Below are positions 49,000-61,735 of a stretch of 64,000 nt of DNA, in pieces (the stretch's first letter is position 1; the number at the start of each line of letters is the position of its first letter). This DNA is from Atrichornis clamosus (Eukaryota; Chordata; Aves; Passeriformes; Menuridae): positions 62,001 to 126,000 of the forward strand of contig WBMZ01005362.1 of NCBI GenBank assembly GCA_013400975.1, read 5' to 3'. Both the position numbers and the translations under genes were made by a program. Under the pieces are notes generated by a model, which worked only from the letters and a program-made list of their open reading frames with translations, had not been told where the DNA came from and did no database searches.

Positions 49000-51900
49000 C
49001 TCTAAGGTAGTAGTGCTGAGAACTTTAAGGGTAGTGATTCAAGTGTTTACTGAGGTGGGGAGGATAAAAGGAGGGAAGAAACACGCTAAAAGAGCTTTAA
49101 TAGAAATTAATTTAATGTATAAGAGCTATTTGTAGAGGAATTTGTGGAACTATACTGACAAGAGTGTGAAATGTATCCATGAAGAATATCCAATCCTACA
49201 GTACAAATACTGATTTTTTTTTCTTTTAAAATATTCCTTTTTACATCTTTCTACCAGTTAGTGCATTTAAACTATTTACTAATGTCCATGAGGATTATGT
49301 AGTAGATTATCCAAAACAGATGTGTTTTTTAATTAAAAAGAACTCCTTTGTTATAATCAATATGTTACAACATATAATTAATGCATGAATATCATGATCA
49401 CATCAGGTTAGTCCATTGGGAATGATTCACAAAAGTTAGATCTACTGGTAGACTTGGGATGTATGTTGTTCTTCACTTGGTTAAACAAAGTCACTGCCTT
49501 TCCCAACATACCTTGCCTTGCTTATATTCTCGTAACTGAAGATTAAAAAATTTGTTTAGCTATGCAAATGAAAACTCACTTGGGACACATTTTTGTTTTG
49601 CCAATTCATGTGTTTCAGTGTCTTCTACACTCCTTTTTAGTCCTAAGCTGAGGAACTGCTTTTCTTAAAATTGAAGTAGAGGGTGTATGTGTTTTGAACT
49701 TTTTTTTTTTTTTCCCTTTCTTTTACTAATTCAGAACATGAGCTTGGGAGAGCTGGAAAAATAGAGATACAAGCCTCTCTTAGAAATCTGCATTGTTTCA
49801 GAATTTTGTGTGGACTTGTCTGTAATCCTCCAAGAAGTCCTCTGTGAGCAGGAAAGCATAATTTGTCTCATTTTATAGATAGCACAGAAATGGAAGAGCT
49901 ACACAACTGAAAACAGACAGATGTTCCTATCTTTAATATGAAGAAGGGTCAAGGGTGGTGGTATTGGATTAAAAAAACAACCCAAGCAAACAAACCAAAA
50001 CAAACAAAAAAAAATCCAGCCCAAAACTATTGCCAGAAAACCTATCAGGTTTACTACTGACTTTATCCAGGGAAAAGCTTTGATGATTCACAAGTGGCTC
50101 TGGGGCTGCCAGTCTTTTCACTTTGCTTGCTGTGCATGTAGTGCTGCCCATCACCTGCTGTTAATTATAACATCCTATAAATCTGATGTTAGAAGACTAG
50201 CAGTGAGACACGGTGCCTGCCCTGGCTTAATGGACACTCTAGGAAAAAAATAATTTTTCAAGAATTTCTTCCTGGATGAGCTTCTATGAACCTGGCATTG
50301 TCACAAGCTGATACTTCTATTAAGAAAAACACAAGTGAGTGCTTTAAACAAATAAGGTGCTGGCTTCGTACAGTCTTTGTGGTTTCAAACACCATATCAG
50401 AAAAACACTATGATGGGAAGCTGTCATTTAATAAATCAAAATAGCTGCTTGGTAATAAATATTTTTCTTAGAAACCACAATATTCTCTTTTCTACAGATC
50501 ATATGACTTTCCAGTTCCTGATTTTTTTTACATTACTGGAGTAACAAAGGAACGTGGGAAATAACTCTGCATGGTGAAATCATTCAGTTAAGCTGTACTT
50601 ACACTGTGGTTAGGACAACTGAAAAATGTGTGATTTCAGGCATAGGTGATCAAATTTTTCCCTTTTTCAGGTAGCCACAATTTGGCTGAACTGGGCAATG
50701 CTGCCTTTTTGAGATGAGGAAAGTGTTTAGTTTTGACTAAATCACTTAAATTTTATTTCTCAGCTTTGTATTCTACAAGGGGGTGAGCAATATTTCCATC
50801 TCTTACAGTATGGGAAGTAGTTTCTTGCCTCTATGAGGTCTGAGCATTAAAAAACCACAACAAACTAAAAAAGGCCATGAATCATTGCTATTGACTCTGT
50901 TCTATGTTGGCTGCTGTTCAGGTAACTTCCACTTATATTGATAAATCAGCCTTTGTATCTAGCAGTGAAAAGAAAGCCAATATTTGAAATAAAAAGAAAC
51001 AGAAAAGAAACTGTACAAAGATGTATATTCTACTGTAAGTGACAGCAGTCTAAATCCAGATTGAGTCTAGACACATGTCCTGTAAAGACTTGCACATAAA
51101 TAACATTTATAGGAAATATACTGTATCATTTACACAGATGTATTCTCACTTGTAGAATAACTTGCTGACATAAAATACCAGGTTGACTGGCACCTATCTT
51201 TTATTATGAAAGATTTTAAGTTGGTCCAAAATACTTAGTGACAGACTTTGCTAAGAACATATATACAATTATACTTGCATGTATGTGAATACATAAGTTT
51301 CACTTAAAGAACACAAGCAATAAATACTTCTGTAAGTAATACTGCTCTATACAAAGTCCTTCCAGTTTTCCAATGTCTGCTAAGAAAGGCATGAAAAAAT
51401 TTGTAGAAGTCTGAAGATGCACCTTGTTTTACTGGAATCCCCTTTATGATGCACTTCTCATGCAAAGACCACTGTATTCTTCCATTTTTTTGTTCCACAA
51501 TTATTCAGTATTCTATAGCAAGAATTTTTGTGTTCATGGGTGCAAGATTCTTTTCATAATGAAGTGCAGTGTGGATATGAATATATTTGTATAGCTTCAA
51601 TGACTTACTGGCTCTGCTTGCTAGTAAAAATATGGTTTTGATTATTCTTAAAACTCCTGATTCAACCTACTTTGGGAAAGTTGAGCTATACTGTTTTTTA
51701 CTGTTCACATGACATAGTGTGCATTCTAGCTGAGATCCAAGGTACTGTACAGTGGACTCGCATCAAAAGAGAAACTTGCAGCAAACCTGGATTGGAAGCT
51801 GAAATGTAACTTAAGGAATATTAGTAACAGAAAGGTACTGAAATCAGAGTTTTGGCTTTAGGCAAACATTTCTCAGTGGTCCAGAATGCTGGTTTAGGAG

Positions 51901-54900
51901 ATGGATAGGACAAAAATGGATGAAAATATATAAGAAATATGAAACCTTGGAAAAGACTTAAAATTTGTAGCATTGTTTGTTTAACAGACAGGCTTTAAAT
52001 TACCTCAAGGAACTATGTTCCATGTTGGTTACAGTCTTGTAATGGAATTCCATTACTTTGAATGTGGAGCCTGCAGCAGCTTTGTTAGATATACTAATAA
52101 GAATGTATCTATCCTCTAGCTGATCTTCCTGTGTTCCTATTTCTGTATTTTGTTTCTTCTCCCCATGTCTGTAGTGGTGATTGTATGGCAACCCATTTAA
52201 ATCTCACCTAAAGCATCCTTAAGATTCATGTTAAGGTACGACAAATGCTGTGCAATTCTGTTAGGACAATGGACAGAAAGGTAACAGTATCTTGATTACT
52301 GATATGCCAGGAAAGGAGGAGATGCCTTCGGAAAATCTTTTTTACATCTCTTTGTTCTGAAGTTAATTGCATTTCTCCATCCTTGTGGACCAGCCTGAAA
52401 GTCACCTGCTTTGTTTTTATTTTTTTGCTACAATTCTGCAGCTATCTTCCTGTCTGCATCCTAAATTGCATGTTCCTGTAACATTCTGTGACTACATCAG
52501 GCCTGTGATGTATGCAGCTCCTTTCCTGAGAGAAAACATGCTTATAACCAGTGACTGGTGGGTTTTCATATATGCATTTTTTCATGCTGAGTGAGTAATG
52601 CTTATGAAGTAGCCTACTGTATGGGTGCCCATCCCAATAAGTAGAATCTTATCTCAATTTGTGTCTGAAAAGAAGTTGGTGTCCTCAGCAAAGCGTGTCT
52701 CTCTCAGAATAACACCCTGACATCATCTTTGTCAATGGAGTTCTCTCCTCATCTCTGGCTTGGGGTTAGCATTCTCATGTAGTTTTTAGCCTTTGTGAAG
52801 ATTTTTGACAAGATAGGTCCTTTTCAATGGCAGTAACTTGTCCCAGGAAATGAAAATGTGAAAGACTTGTTAATTGCATTGTTTCAGCATTAGACTTTTT
52901 CATTAATTATGGAAGAAAATTACCTCAGTTTAATAGGAGAGTACTTCACTATACCGATTCTGATATCCAGACTCAACATTGAGTAATGAAGAGCTCATAA
53001 CAGTGCTGAATATCAAATCTGAGGGATTCTGGCAATCTGCATATTCTTTTCTAGAAAGAGAAGGGAAAAAAGAATGTATGTTAATAGCTTTCTAAAAGGC
53101 AGGGCAGCAAAAAGATATTTTTTACTTGAATAAATAAGCTACAGAGAGTTTATTTTATTTTGCTATTTTAGGGGGGTTTTTTAATGTAATCAGATGTTAA
53201 TATATGAAATAAACATGAAACAGCACAGCAAAATTGTGTTTAAAGTTGTTGCTCAGGTTACAAAGGCACCATGAAGGGCTCACATCTTGGTTTGTTTTAT
53301 TTTTCTGAGTACTATCATCTGCATTCCCCCATTATGCTTCTGTGTCGCTCTATAATTCACAGAAAACTGAGTTATTTTCTCATTGGACTACTTCACATCT
53401 TACAAAGGATCATTATTTCTAGTTGTACACAGCTAATTTTTCTCTCTTCAGCAGCAGTCAGTTTCAAGCTTGGTCAGAATTTTGAACAAGCAAAAGTTGA
53501 AAAAATGAGAGAGAAAATTTAAATACTTCACTGTACAGTGTAAACTCTGGTTTATCAAAAAATACCAGACAACAAATTGCATCAACTAAAGCCTAAAACC
53601 AAAGTAGTTTTTTCCCTGCCTCATAAACGAGTAACAGTCGACAGCTCTGGAATGTGCACTCCTCTCCCATGAAAACATTTTTCCGCTCTGCCTTTTCCAA
53701 AACTCAAAAGTTCAAAGCTAAACTACTACATGTTATAAAAGAACAAATTTACCATGACACTTAAACAAAGACATGAGTCAGTGTATTCAGATTTCTTGAG
53801 GGAGGAAGGAGTTATGTTTCTTGTTAAGGCTAGGTTTGCAGTAAAGAAGTTATTTTTATAGTTTTATATATCTCCTTATAATTATTTATTCACACAGATG
53901 TTCTGTTTTACTGCACAGTTAAAGTTGTAATTCATGCCCTTTTTGTAATGGATATATTAATTGAGGTTTACAACATTTCTCCTCAGAACGCAAAATATTA
54001 ACATCCTCATTAAACAAATGGGCAAATGCAATCACAGACATGAAGAAACTTGGTTCACTATTATTTAGGATCTCTGTGGCAATCTGGGAACCTCAGCAGC
54101 TGCTCTTTACTCTGAAGAGTGCTACCTGTATTGGCAATGGCACGAGCAAGGTGGCCAAGGTTACGAGCAGATGTGTTGATGACAGAGACAAAATGAGATG
54201 ACTTTGAATTGCTGTGGACAAAACTTGCATCTGGAATAAAAAGCATTTGATTTTGTGTCCTCTTAAATGTGAAGTGTAGAACATAATAGATTAAGCAGCT
54301 GAATTGTTCTATGTAGTTTTTAAAGCTGTCTAGGAAACTTGGAACACCATTTCCATTTATTTGGAACAAGTGGCTCGCTCATTTGTCTGCCTTGAAAAAC
54401 CTCTACGTCTGTTCCTGACTGAAATAAGATGAATATTCTGAAAGTCTTGCTCTTGTGAAACAGGAAAGAAGTACAGAAAGTCACAGAGCTCCTGTTAATA
54501 CTGAGCCTGGCCATTGCTGAATGTAATGTCAAGTTGGAATATGTTAAAGGACGCAAACTTCCCTAGGTACTGTATCAGCTTTAATGTGTCCACTCCTTCA
54601 TGTAGATTGATGTGGCCAAGTCTTCTTTGTGGATAGAAATTTGGGCTGCCAGATCAAAGGTCTGCTCTAGATTCAGACCTTTGACAGTGAATGTTATATT
54701 TAGCAGGATGGAACCAAAATCAGAACATCCTTGAGCACAGACAAAGCTGACATATCAAACTGTATCCAACAGCCCATGGACACCATCAGGATTCAGTTTT
54801 CCCTTATTAATATGTAAAGATTTATTAGGTCAATCTCTAAAAGCAGCCTTCAACAACTGTAGAAATTATATGCTCAAACTGAGGGACATGATTATTTTTC

Positions 54901-57600
54901 CTTCAAATGCAATTTTTTTTTCCCTAGATGGTTGCTTTACCTATAGTCATAAGTCCTCTTTAGCCTTTTAAAAATACTATTATATTTCACAGGGAAACAT
55001 GGAGAGGCTGTAATGCAGTTAATAGAAATGGGGGGGTGAAACTTTAACTTTTCAAATTGAAAGGTTTTGATTTTTCAATTGTCTGTTTTAGAGGCCCTTA
55101 ACCAACTGTGCCATTGAATTCAGTGTTGGGTATGAAGGAGTTCATAGGAAATAGAGACATGGTCTGTGGCAAGTGCATTTCTAGTAAGGGAGAACATCAC
55201 AGTAAGTTTTGCTGGGTGCAGGCGTATCACACTGGTGACAGTGGCTAGAAACACCAGTCAGCTAAGGAGGGGAACCTGCTCTAAGTGGCCCACTGGGTAG
55301 ATGAACCATGTTTTGATAACCTTTGAAATAAGAACAAAAGTGAACTCTGCTTGATAGACAATAAACTCATTTAATTTTCGGTCATCATGTGTTAAACTTT
55401 AAATGTTACTAAGAAAGCCACACCAGGGTGTCAATGTCACTGAGTAGGAGGGTGCAATTTGGAGGCAGTGCCTTGATAGAAGGAGGGCAGCTGGTTAGTA
55501 CTAGGCCAGTGGCAGGTGTGCTGGCTGCCTGTGTGCAAACGAGGGTGAGGAGGGGTTCGCTCCCCCTTTCCCCTGGAGCCAAGCACAGTCTTCACCTATG
55601 TGCTGCTTTGCTTGGCTACATGGGCAACACAGGCAGCAGTACCTTACATGTTCTGCAACAGTCAGAACCACAGTTCAGGCAAACTTGGCACCAAACAATG
55701 TAAGAGGGATCACACAGGACAAATATGTATTCCCTTGGCCCCTGCTTCCACCTCCCACATTATGCAAGTGAGCAGGGAAGAGACTTTCACCAGAGGTTAG
55801 GAAAACTGTGATTTATAACATTGGTGGCAGGTGGAACAGGGGAGACTGTGGGACCAAGAGAGCCAAATATTTTAAGCATCTGTTATAGGCCTGTGCCAGA
55901 TGCAGGATACCAGACAAGATGTGCCATTTGTCTGTTCTTGAATGGAATTTCCTATGTCCCTAATACCAAGCAAACTCTGTTTATTTATAATATGACTACT
56001 TCTGGTTTTGTAGAGACGATACACAGCACATTTCATCTTTTCACTTTCACTATGACATTTAAACACTGTAAAAGTGATGTATTTAGCTGTGTAAATTCAG
56101 TCAGGTGAGTGTTTTGCTTTGTCATGGGTGAATCTGTAAAGACTGGAAAACTGCTCAGTTCAGGGAGGCTGCATTGTGTAATTTCCAAAAGTCCAGTTTT
56201 CTCTAATGCTTGTCTGGGTTAAGAATGGGACCTAGGTTCATAAAAGACCTGTGTCAGGCAGTGATTTCAAGTGATCATTTGCATGGGCACAGAGACAAGG
56301 ATGATTTGGGAAATGCTGACTGTCCTCTCCTGTCAGTGGATTTTTGTCCACTTCTAAGAGACTATACTTAAAAAGTAATTCCAATTATTTCCCAAAGGAA
56401 TAAGCAGGAATTTCTAAGGAATTTCTCAGAATATGTCAATTCAAAACTACAGCTTTCTAGTGGAAACGCAAGCATTAGTTTTTAAAGGAAATGTCTCTCA
56501 TTTCTTGGAGTGCATTTCTAGACAAATTCTGACAGAAACAAAACCTTCCCAGAGTAACAGTACCTCATAATGACACTGATTACCTTGGAGTTGATTAGCC
56601 TACCTTTAAGTCTCTGTGCTACCTTGTTAATACAAAAGACATAAGCCCCAAATTACACTTAAGACCAGGAGAAGAAGTTAGTGCTGATGTATGTAGCTCT
56701 AAAAGGAGAATGGAACAGCCCCACTGTCCCAAGACCTGGACTCCAGAGTAAGCCAATTGCACAGAAGGGTCCATCTTCTGCACATCATCTGCTTTATTAC
56801 TGTCAGCACCCTTTCCTGTCACCACTGGAATGCCTGTTTGCTCTTGCTCCATAGGCACATCGGGCTGGACTGTCAGACCTGCCAGCCTTTTTCATGGGCC
56901 CGTTCTCGTACCTCTGCTCCAGCGTCGCATCTCCCAGTCCTTTACCAGAAAGCTGTGGCCCAATTACCTCACTACTCTCTGAACTAAGACCTTTTTTTTG
57001 AACTGTTGCTAGGTTTTGAGTTTAGAGGAGGTGACACCCAAGACAGACTTCTTGACCTGGGCCCTCAACTGACCCTGGCTTTTCTGGAGGAATGCCTTAG
57101 TTTCTCTTGGACAGGACAAGAGAATTTAAAATAAACAAAAGTCTGCAAGATGGAAGAAGTGAAAAGTTGTAGTGATGAGTTTACTGACAAAACCATAACG
57201 GCCCACTAAATTACTAATCATAATCCAAGTTCCTCCAGTGATATTCCCTCTAACTTCTTAGGTCACAAGGTATATCAAAGCATGTGCAATTAATTGCCTG
57301 CTTAAATGTGCTTCATGAGCTCATCCCTTCCTGCCTCACTCTTTCTATTTGTAAAGCTGAAGCTGTGTTTTTAGACTGGGGCAGTGCTCTGAAGCCCAGC
57401 CTCTGACTAGAATTGTTATTACAATAATTACTGCAGCAGATGTCAGAGTCAAGTGAAAGCAGCCATTCACCAACAAAAGCATAAACCACAGTCATCACCT
57501 GCCTTGTGTTAGCGCAGGTATTGAACCAACAGCGCAGAAAAATGTTCACACTTGTTTCTAGATATAATCCTCTGTGAGTAGAGTATCTCCCTTCCCCCCC
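49000..57600. other. Non-coding stretch
   Basis: It contains poly-T 49700-49713, an AAAC-rich tract 49971-50014, weak MIR-like phrases near 49865-49915 and 54001-54050, and acceptor-like sites (49734, 50670, 53451, 54927) that each lead to short frames without donors. A GC-richer patch at 55430-55700 is open in one frame. No gene is supported. Confidence 0.45.
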
Positions 57601-57625
57601 TCAAAGGTTTTTCCAGTACACTTTG

Positions 57626-57677
57626 CTGTTTTTAGCTGCAGCTAGAAAAGATACAGCTGCATTTTTTGGCTTATATA
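57626..57677 (+). promoter_or_regulatory. Promoter-like cluster: MEF2-like site, E-box, TATA
   Basis: CTGTTTTTAG (57626-57635) is one base off the MEF2 consensus. CAGCTG, a myogenic-type E-box, lies at 57654-57659. TATATA (57672-57677) follows 12 bp later. This order and spacing are typical of muscle-type TATA promoters, but each motif is frequent in AT-rich DNA. No initiator was identified with confidence, and the predicted start would be near 57700. Confidence 0.22.
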
Positions 57678-57911
57678 GCTTGAGCTCGACATTCAGCAAC
57701 AGCTTAGTCTGAGCTGTTTTACAAAACTATTTTTCTGTAAACATTTTCATTCAATAGTTACCATGCAATATTTACGCTCCCTTAAAACACACTGGTGACT
57801 GGGTGCCTTATCTTCCTCTTCCCAGACTGGTCAGATACTTACTTGGGAGGTGGTCTGAAAGCTGGGGACAGAGGTGATACAGAGAGCCCTTAATGAAAGC
57901 TGGACTCTGAC

Positions 57912-58022
57912 ATGAAGTCCTGGGATAGCCAGTTTAACAAGCTGCTGCTGAGTGACATGGAGAGCAGCATCTCAGTTAGCAGTCAGACGAATAGTCAGTC
58001 TGGAGAAGAATTTTTAAGCTAA
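57912..58022 (+). CDS. Candidate small open frame, 36 codons
   Basis: The ATG at 57912 has G at -3. The frame MKSWDSQFNKLLLSDMESS... ends with TAA at 58020-58022. The composition (polar, Ser/Gln-rich, one amphipathic stretch) is protein-like. It sits about 210 bp downstream of the TATA-like site, preceded by a 5-codon upstream frame at 57893. An excellent acceptor (gccttatcttcctcttcccag, 57825) upstream offers another reading in which a different frame ends TAA near 57892. It is unrecognised. It could be a micropeptide, a coding start, or chance. Confidence 0.2.
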   Translation: MKSWDSQFNKLLLSDMESSISVSSQTNSQSGEEFLS

Positions 58023-58744
58023 CCCTTAGCTCATGGCTTTGGAAACTGTCGTTTGCAAATGGACCTCACACAAATAAGGCATAAAACAGAGCATCTAGGC
58101 CGGGGTTTGGAAGTATTGCACGCGTTTACACTTTCAGGTACTCGGGTCCTTGCTTGAGGTTCAGAACAATTGTAAATGTAGCTAAATCTTGCAGCGTACA
58201 GAGGCTGCTTTAAGGAGGCTGCTGCTTCCCACAGAGGTAAAGTCCGGCCAAGAATAGCATGTGTTTCCTCCTCTGCATCTAGCACAACTGCAGCTAAGTG
58301 ATTGCTTATGTTCAAAAATGAATGAAATATTCAATGAAAACAAGAATCTTCAGTGACACGACCACTGCTGCTTAATCGTTACACAAAATAGTGTTGTCTT
58401 GCCCAAGCGTGCCTGGCTCTCTAAGAATAATGGAGACAGCACAGTGTTTGGATAGCTGCTGTTTCTTCTGAAGAGCGAGGAGGGTGTGCCTGTTTGGGGG
58501 TATGTTCACAAAGGTTTTAGCCCAGAAAGAAATAGGTACATCTGGAAAGAACATAAACCAGGTTGCCAGACTCTGGCACTGCTACTAGAAATAATTCTTT
58601 CCCAGGAAAGTACCAAAATGTGGCTGTCTGGTTTGCCCACAAGTATCTGGGCATTTTTCTTGGCAGTCATGGATATTGGCAGTTTGGCATTTTGATTGCT
58701 GCCCCAATAGTGTCTATTCTTTCTCTGCTGAAGATGGAAGAATA

Positions 58745-58832
58745 CACTTGTGGTTAAATCACTGGCCTAGGGATTAGGCAAAGTGAGTTCTGCTCAGATT
58801 TTAGTCTGCATCCTTGGCAAGGTCACTTAAGT
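58745..58832 (+). mobile_element. MIR-type SINE, 5' part
   Basis: GTGGTTAAATCACTGGCCTA, GGGATTAGGCAAAGTG and CCTTGGCAAGGTCACTTAAG follow the tRNA-related start of the amniote MIR (the usual phrases are GTGGTCTAGTGG...GGGAGTCAGG...CCTTGGGCAAGTCACTTAA). The element resumes at about 59112 after an inserted segment. Confidence 0.58.
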
Positions 58833-59095
58833 AAGAATTTTGAAAAGTGCTCAGCACCCACAGACAGGATCAGATTTTTCAAAAGTTCTTCTACCTCCAC
58901 TCAGGCAGTGGCCAGATGATCAAAGGAACTTCAGAAAATTTGGCTGCAAGTGTCACTGCAAGAGCTACTGGGTGCTGAGCACTTGTGAAAATCTGGTTCT
59001 CATTGAGGTGCCTAGATGGGCATCAAACTCTCCAACTAGCTTGCATTGTAATGGGAAGATACTTGAGAATCTGGCCAGGAGCAATTTCTCAAAAT
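58833..59095. mobile_element. Palindromic non-autonomous element inserted in a MIR copy
   Basis: Two 24-nt arms, 58837-58860 and 58969-58992, are inverted copies with two mismatches and share the core GTGCTCAGCACCCA / TGGGTGCTGAGCAC. Inside them, smaller A/T-rich inverted segments recur (GATTTTTCAAAAG / CTTCAGAAAATTT). The tail reads TCTGGTTCTCATTGAGGTGC...GAGAATCTGGCC. From memory the whole matches a repeat family widespread in turtles, crocodiles and birds, probably a DNA-transposon derivative. A clean target-site duplication could not be defined. Confidence 0.5.
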
Positions 59096-59111
59096 GCTAC
59101 ACCAGCAACTT

Positions 59112-59190
59112 TCTCTGTGCCTCAATTTCTTCTAAAATGAGAGTGATGTTGCCAGGGTGCTTGTAAGGATAAATTTATTAATCTACTGTG
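59112..59190 (+). mobile_element. MIR-type SINE, 3' part
   Basis: CTCTGTGCCTCAATTTCTTC, TAAAATGAGAGTGATG and GGTGCTTGTAAGGATAAATT match the MIR core order (CTCTGTGCCTCAGTTTCCCC...TAAAATGGG...GTTGTGAGGATTAAA). It is the downstream half of the copy interrupted at 58833-59095. Confidence 0.6.
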
Positions 59191-59576
59191 TGTGAGGTTC
59201 TTGGATGCTTCTGCAGCCAGGAGAGGGAGGTGAAACATTTGTAGTATAGTGTCTTTCCAGACATACCAATCATCTGTGTAAACAAGAGTGTGTTAAAGTG
59301 ACTGGAGCAAGAGTCCAGGAGTCAGCTTCACTCTCTGTACAATTTACAAGCCTTCAAGAGCTGCTGCTCCTCTTTGTCTCAAACCCTTGATCATCAGTCA
59401 GGACTTCACCATGCTAGGGGGTGTAACATACACATCAAAAGCACTCAGCCTGAAAAAACCTTTGTGCTAAACAAAGTGGGGCCAGGAGAATTCATCGTAA
59501 AGAAATGATGAAGCTGTTCCGTTCAGCTGTTTGCCTTCTGAACTCCCTGTCTGTTGAGTACAGTAGCTTTATCATT

Positions 59577-59609
59577 TTCTTTCCTCACATGATAGTTCTT
59601 TCCTCACAT
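59577..59609. repeat. Direct repeat, 14 bp with 5-bp spacer
   Basis: TTCTTTCCTCACAT occurs at 59577-59590 and again, perfectly, at 59596-59609. This is likely a local duplication. Confidence 0.85.
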
Positions 59610-59781
59610 CCCACCCAAGTGTTTGGTAGTTTGGGGTGGGTTTTTTTGAGTTTTGGGGGTTTAGAATTTTAACTCTACAGGACTGGTAACTCGTCTTGTA
59701 CTAGATACCCATATATAGTGGTATCTTTTGCAGGTGGGTTTTTTGGATTTGAAGATCCAAGAACCTTAACTTCAAAATGGA

Positions 59782-59833
59782 CCTTTTTTTTTCTTTCTTT
59801 CTTTCTTTTCTTTCTTTTTTTTTTTTTTCCCCT
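59782..59833. repeat. (TTTC)n / poly-T tract
   Basis: About 52 bases of T and C, with several TTTC units. It ends in ttccccttaacttacag (AG at 59841-59842), which would also be a strong splice acceptor just upstream of the CpG-enriched block. Confidence 0.93.
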
Positions 59834-59889
59834 TAACTTACAGTGGCCTCAATTTTGCTTCCAGATGTGGAAATCTGAAAGGTCCTGAA

Positions 59890-60480
59890 CCTCCTGTGGA
59901 GCGTGCTGGAGCAGCCTTCCTTCTCTTTCTGAGCTGCCTCCCCTCACATGATGCGACATTTTCTTTCCAGCTGAGAGGGGAGCCCCTCCCCTGCCGCCCC
60001 CCTCGTTTTTGGCCTTCCAGCACTGTCGGCATCTGTGTGAGCTAATGCTGCCCAGATCCTTCTCCAAGGGGCACTGAGGGCTGGCACGCAGAAGCAAAGC
60101 CCCCGGGCTGTATCTCTGAAACCCAAGAAACCTCAAATGCATTGTGTTTCCATAAATGCTCCTCAGCTGACAGGACTGTGGGGAGTTTCTGCTCTCCTCA
60201 ACCCTTGCCTCTCCTTTGGGAATGGAAGGCACAGGCTCTAAATGTGTATTCCGGCTGCCCGTGTGCAGAAATGGCGCGGAGGCTGGAGCGTGAGGAACCA
60301 CAACCACCACACGAGGCAGTAGGTGCTCCAGGGCGAGGGGGGCCCAACCTCACTGACGAGGGGCCCGAAGCCACAGCTGCCCCATGGCCCTGCCCTCGCC
60401 ACAGCCTGGTGAGCGCCAGCTGTCACCACCCCAGTGCCGAGGGCAGCTCTCCTCAGGACCGTGTTACTGGCAGGTAATGG
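59890..60480. promoter_or_regulatory. CpG-enriched block, candidate promoter and first exon
   Basis: I count about 20 CpGs in 590 bp, against roughly one per 100-200 bp elsewhere in the window, and the GC content is clearly raised. It contains GCGCGG, CCCGGG and GGCGAGG. There is no TATA box. A candidate start codon in strong context lies at 60271. Open frames on both strands here (153 codons on the minus strand) are explained by the low stop-codon density. This is the only place in the window resembling a CpG-island promoter. Confidence 0.42.
60271..60473 (+). CDS. Candidate first coding exon of an unrecognised gene
   Basis: The ATG is in strong context (G at -3, G at +4: cagaaATGGCG). The frame runs 67 codons, MARRLEREEPQPPHEAV..., Pro/Gly/Glu-rich and probably disordered, to a good donor (GGCAG|gtaatg at 60474), leaving phase 2. 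Without splicing it would stop one codon later (TAA at 60475). The exon lies in the CpG-enriched block, which may supply the promoter. The exon at 62670 has the complementary phase, and joining them gives an Arg codon across the junction. An acceptor-like gtgtgcag precedes the ATG, so it may not be the first exon of the transcript. I do not recognise the product. The frame could be open by composition alone, but the exact phase fit with the next exon argues otherwise. Confidence 0.4.
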
Positions 60481-61357
60481 CTGTGGAGCAGGGTGGAGCC
60501 CTCAGGGTGCCCTGCCATTTGGGTTTGTTTTAAAGTAGACCACAACACCATTACAGTTGAATTGTCACTAAATGGAATCCGATGGTTGCAAAATGTGTAA
60601 CATGTAAAATTTTCTTAAGAAAGGATGTTCTGTAATGTTTGATCTCTGTATGCTTTCAAGCCTAATCAACAAGAAGGGAGATTTTTAAGGTTTAACAGAG
60701 AGCAGTTTCACAGTGATGTCCAAGTGGTAGAAGACTAAACTACTTGTTGGTAGAATTGCCTTGTTAAGGTTTAGGTCTTGATGTGCTTCCGTGATCTCAG
60801 ACCTGGGGCAAGGTTAACAGAGCTGGGAAGAAGGATGCCCACTGATAGCGGGCACAAAGAATGCAGAATTTATAGAATGCTGACACAAACCCGTGCTGTC
60901 TTTGATAGCTTTTGGGCATTAGGTACCACATTTCATGTTTTCCTGAAACCTCAAAGAGACTTACAAGACTTACTTACTGAGCAAGAAAAAATGTTTCTCC
61001 TCATCATCTCTGGTGTCAGAGAGGGAGAAGCCAGGAAGGAAGGGTAGCTGCACCCTGAGCTGAGACAAATGCATGTGCTATAAACTACAATTTAAAAGCC
61101 ATCTGATAATTCTGTGCCAGTATATAAATTTAAAAATTACTTCTGCAAATTAATCAAGTATCAGGACTGAATGTTAACCAGACAGTTTTCTGGTATGTTG
61201 TATGAACAATGTTTTTAGCTGAGACTAGTAATGCAAGCTTAGGGAACAATCCTAAAATGTTTTCCATGTTTCCTGATGTAATAAGTTATGCTCAGATATC
61301 CAAAAGATCATAATAGTCTGTAGGAGTTCCTAAGTATAAAAACTAAAAAAACCATCC

Positions 61358-61735
61358 TTGCAGCGGCAGCTTGGCCTCCTTGGCAGCATAGACCTCCTAA
61401 ATTTGGGCAGGTTGGCTGAACTGGAGGAGAGCAGGAATTCCTGTAACAGACACAGAATATCCAACTGTGGCACCACTTTCTTCTGTGGAAGACAGAAACT
61501 GTTGCTGTGTCTGCACCTATATGCACATACAGCAAAGCAGTTCAGAGATCTCAGTGCCTGGACTTGCAAGCAACTTGTGTGCACAGGAGGAACTCAGTTC
61601 ATCATGAACACCTTCAGCCTTCACTGGAGCATATTTCTAGAGCTATTCATCTGTAAGGCTGGGACAGGATGGGACAGAATCCTTTCGCTTGTTGCTTTGT
61701 TAATTCACTTAGGAAATTACTTAATAAATAGGTAG
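61358..61735 (+). other. Intronic open frame of 125 codons, probably chance
   Basis: An acceptor-like ccatccttgcag opens a Leu-rich frame (RQLGLLGSIDLLNLGRL...) in phase 0 that does not fit the phase-2 donor at 60473. Minus frames of 84 and 75 codons overlap it. No donor or family supports it, and it lies in the proposed intron 60474-62669. Confidence 0.1.

Noticed and set aside
50671..50715. Exon after a strong acceptor (cctttttcag)
   Set aside because: Frames stop within about 14 codons and there is no donor. The same applies to 18330, 40031 and 54928.
53452..53522. Terminal exon with helical frames
   Set aside because: Two frames are equally open for about 20 codons, there is no nearby poly(A) signal, and this is within chance expectation.
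59849..60310. 153-codon open frame on the minus strand in the CpG-enriched block
   Set aside because: Stop codons are rare there because of high GC. It is antisense to a better-supported start codon and donor, and shows no recognisable domain.
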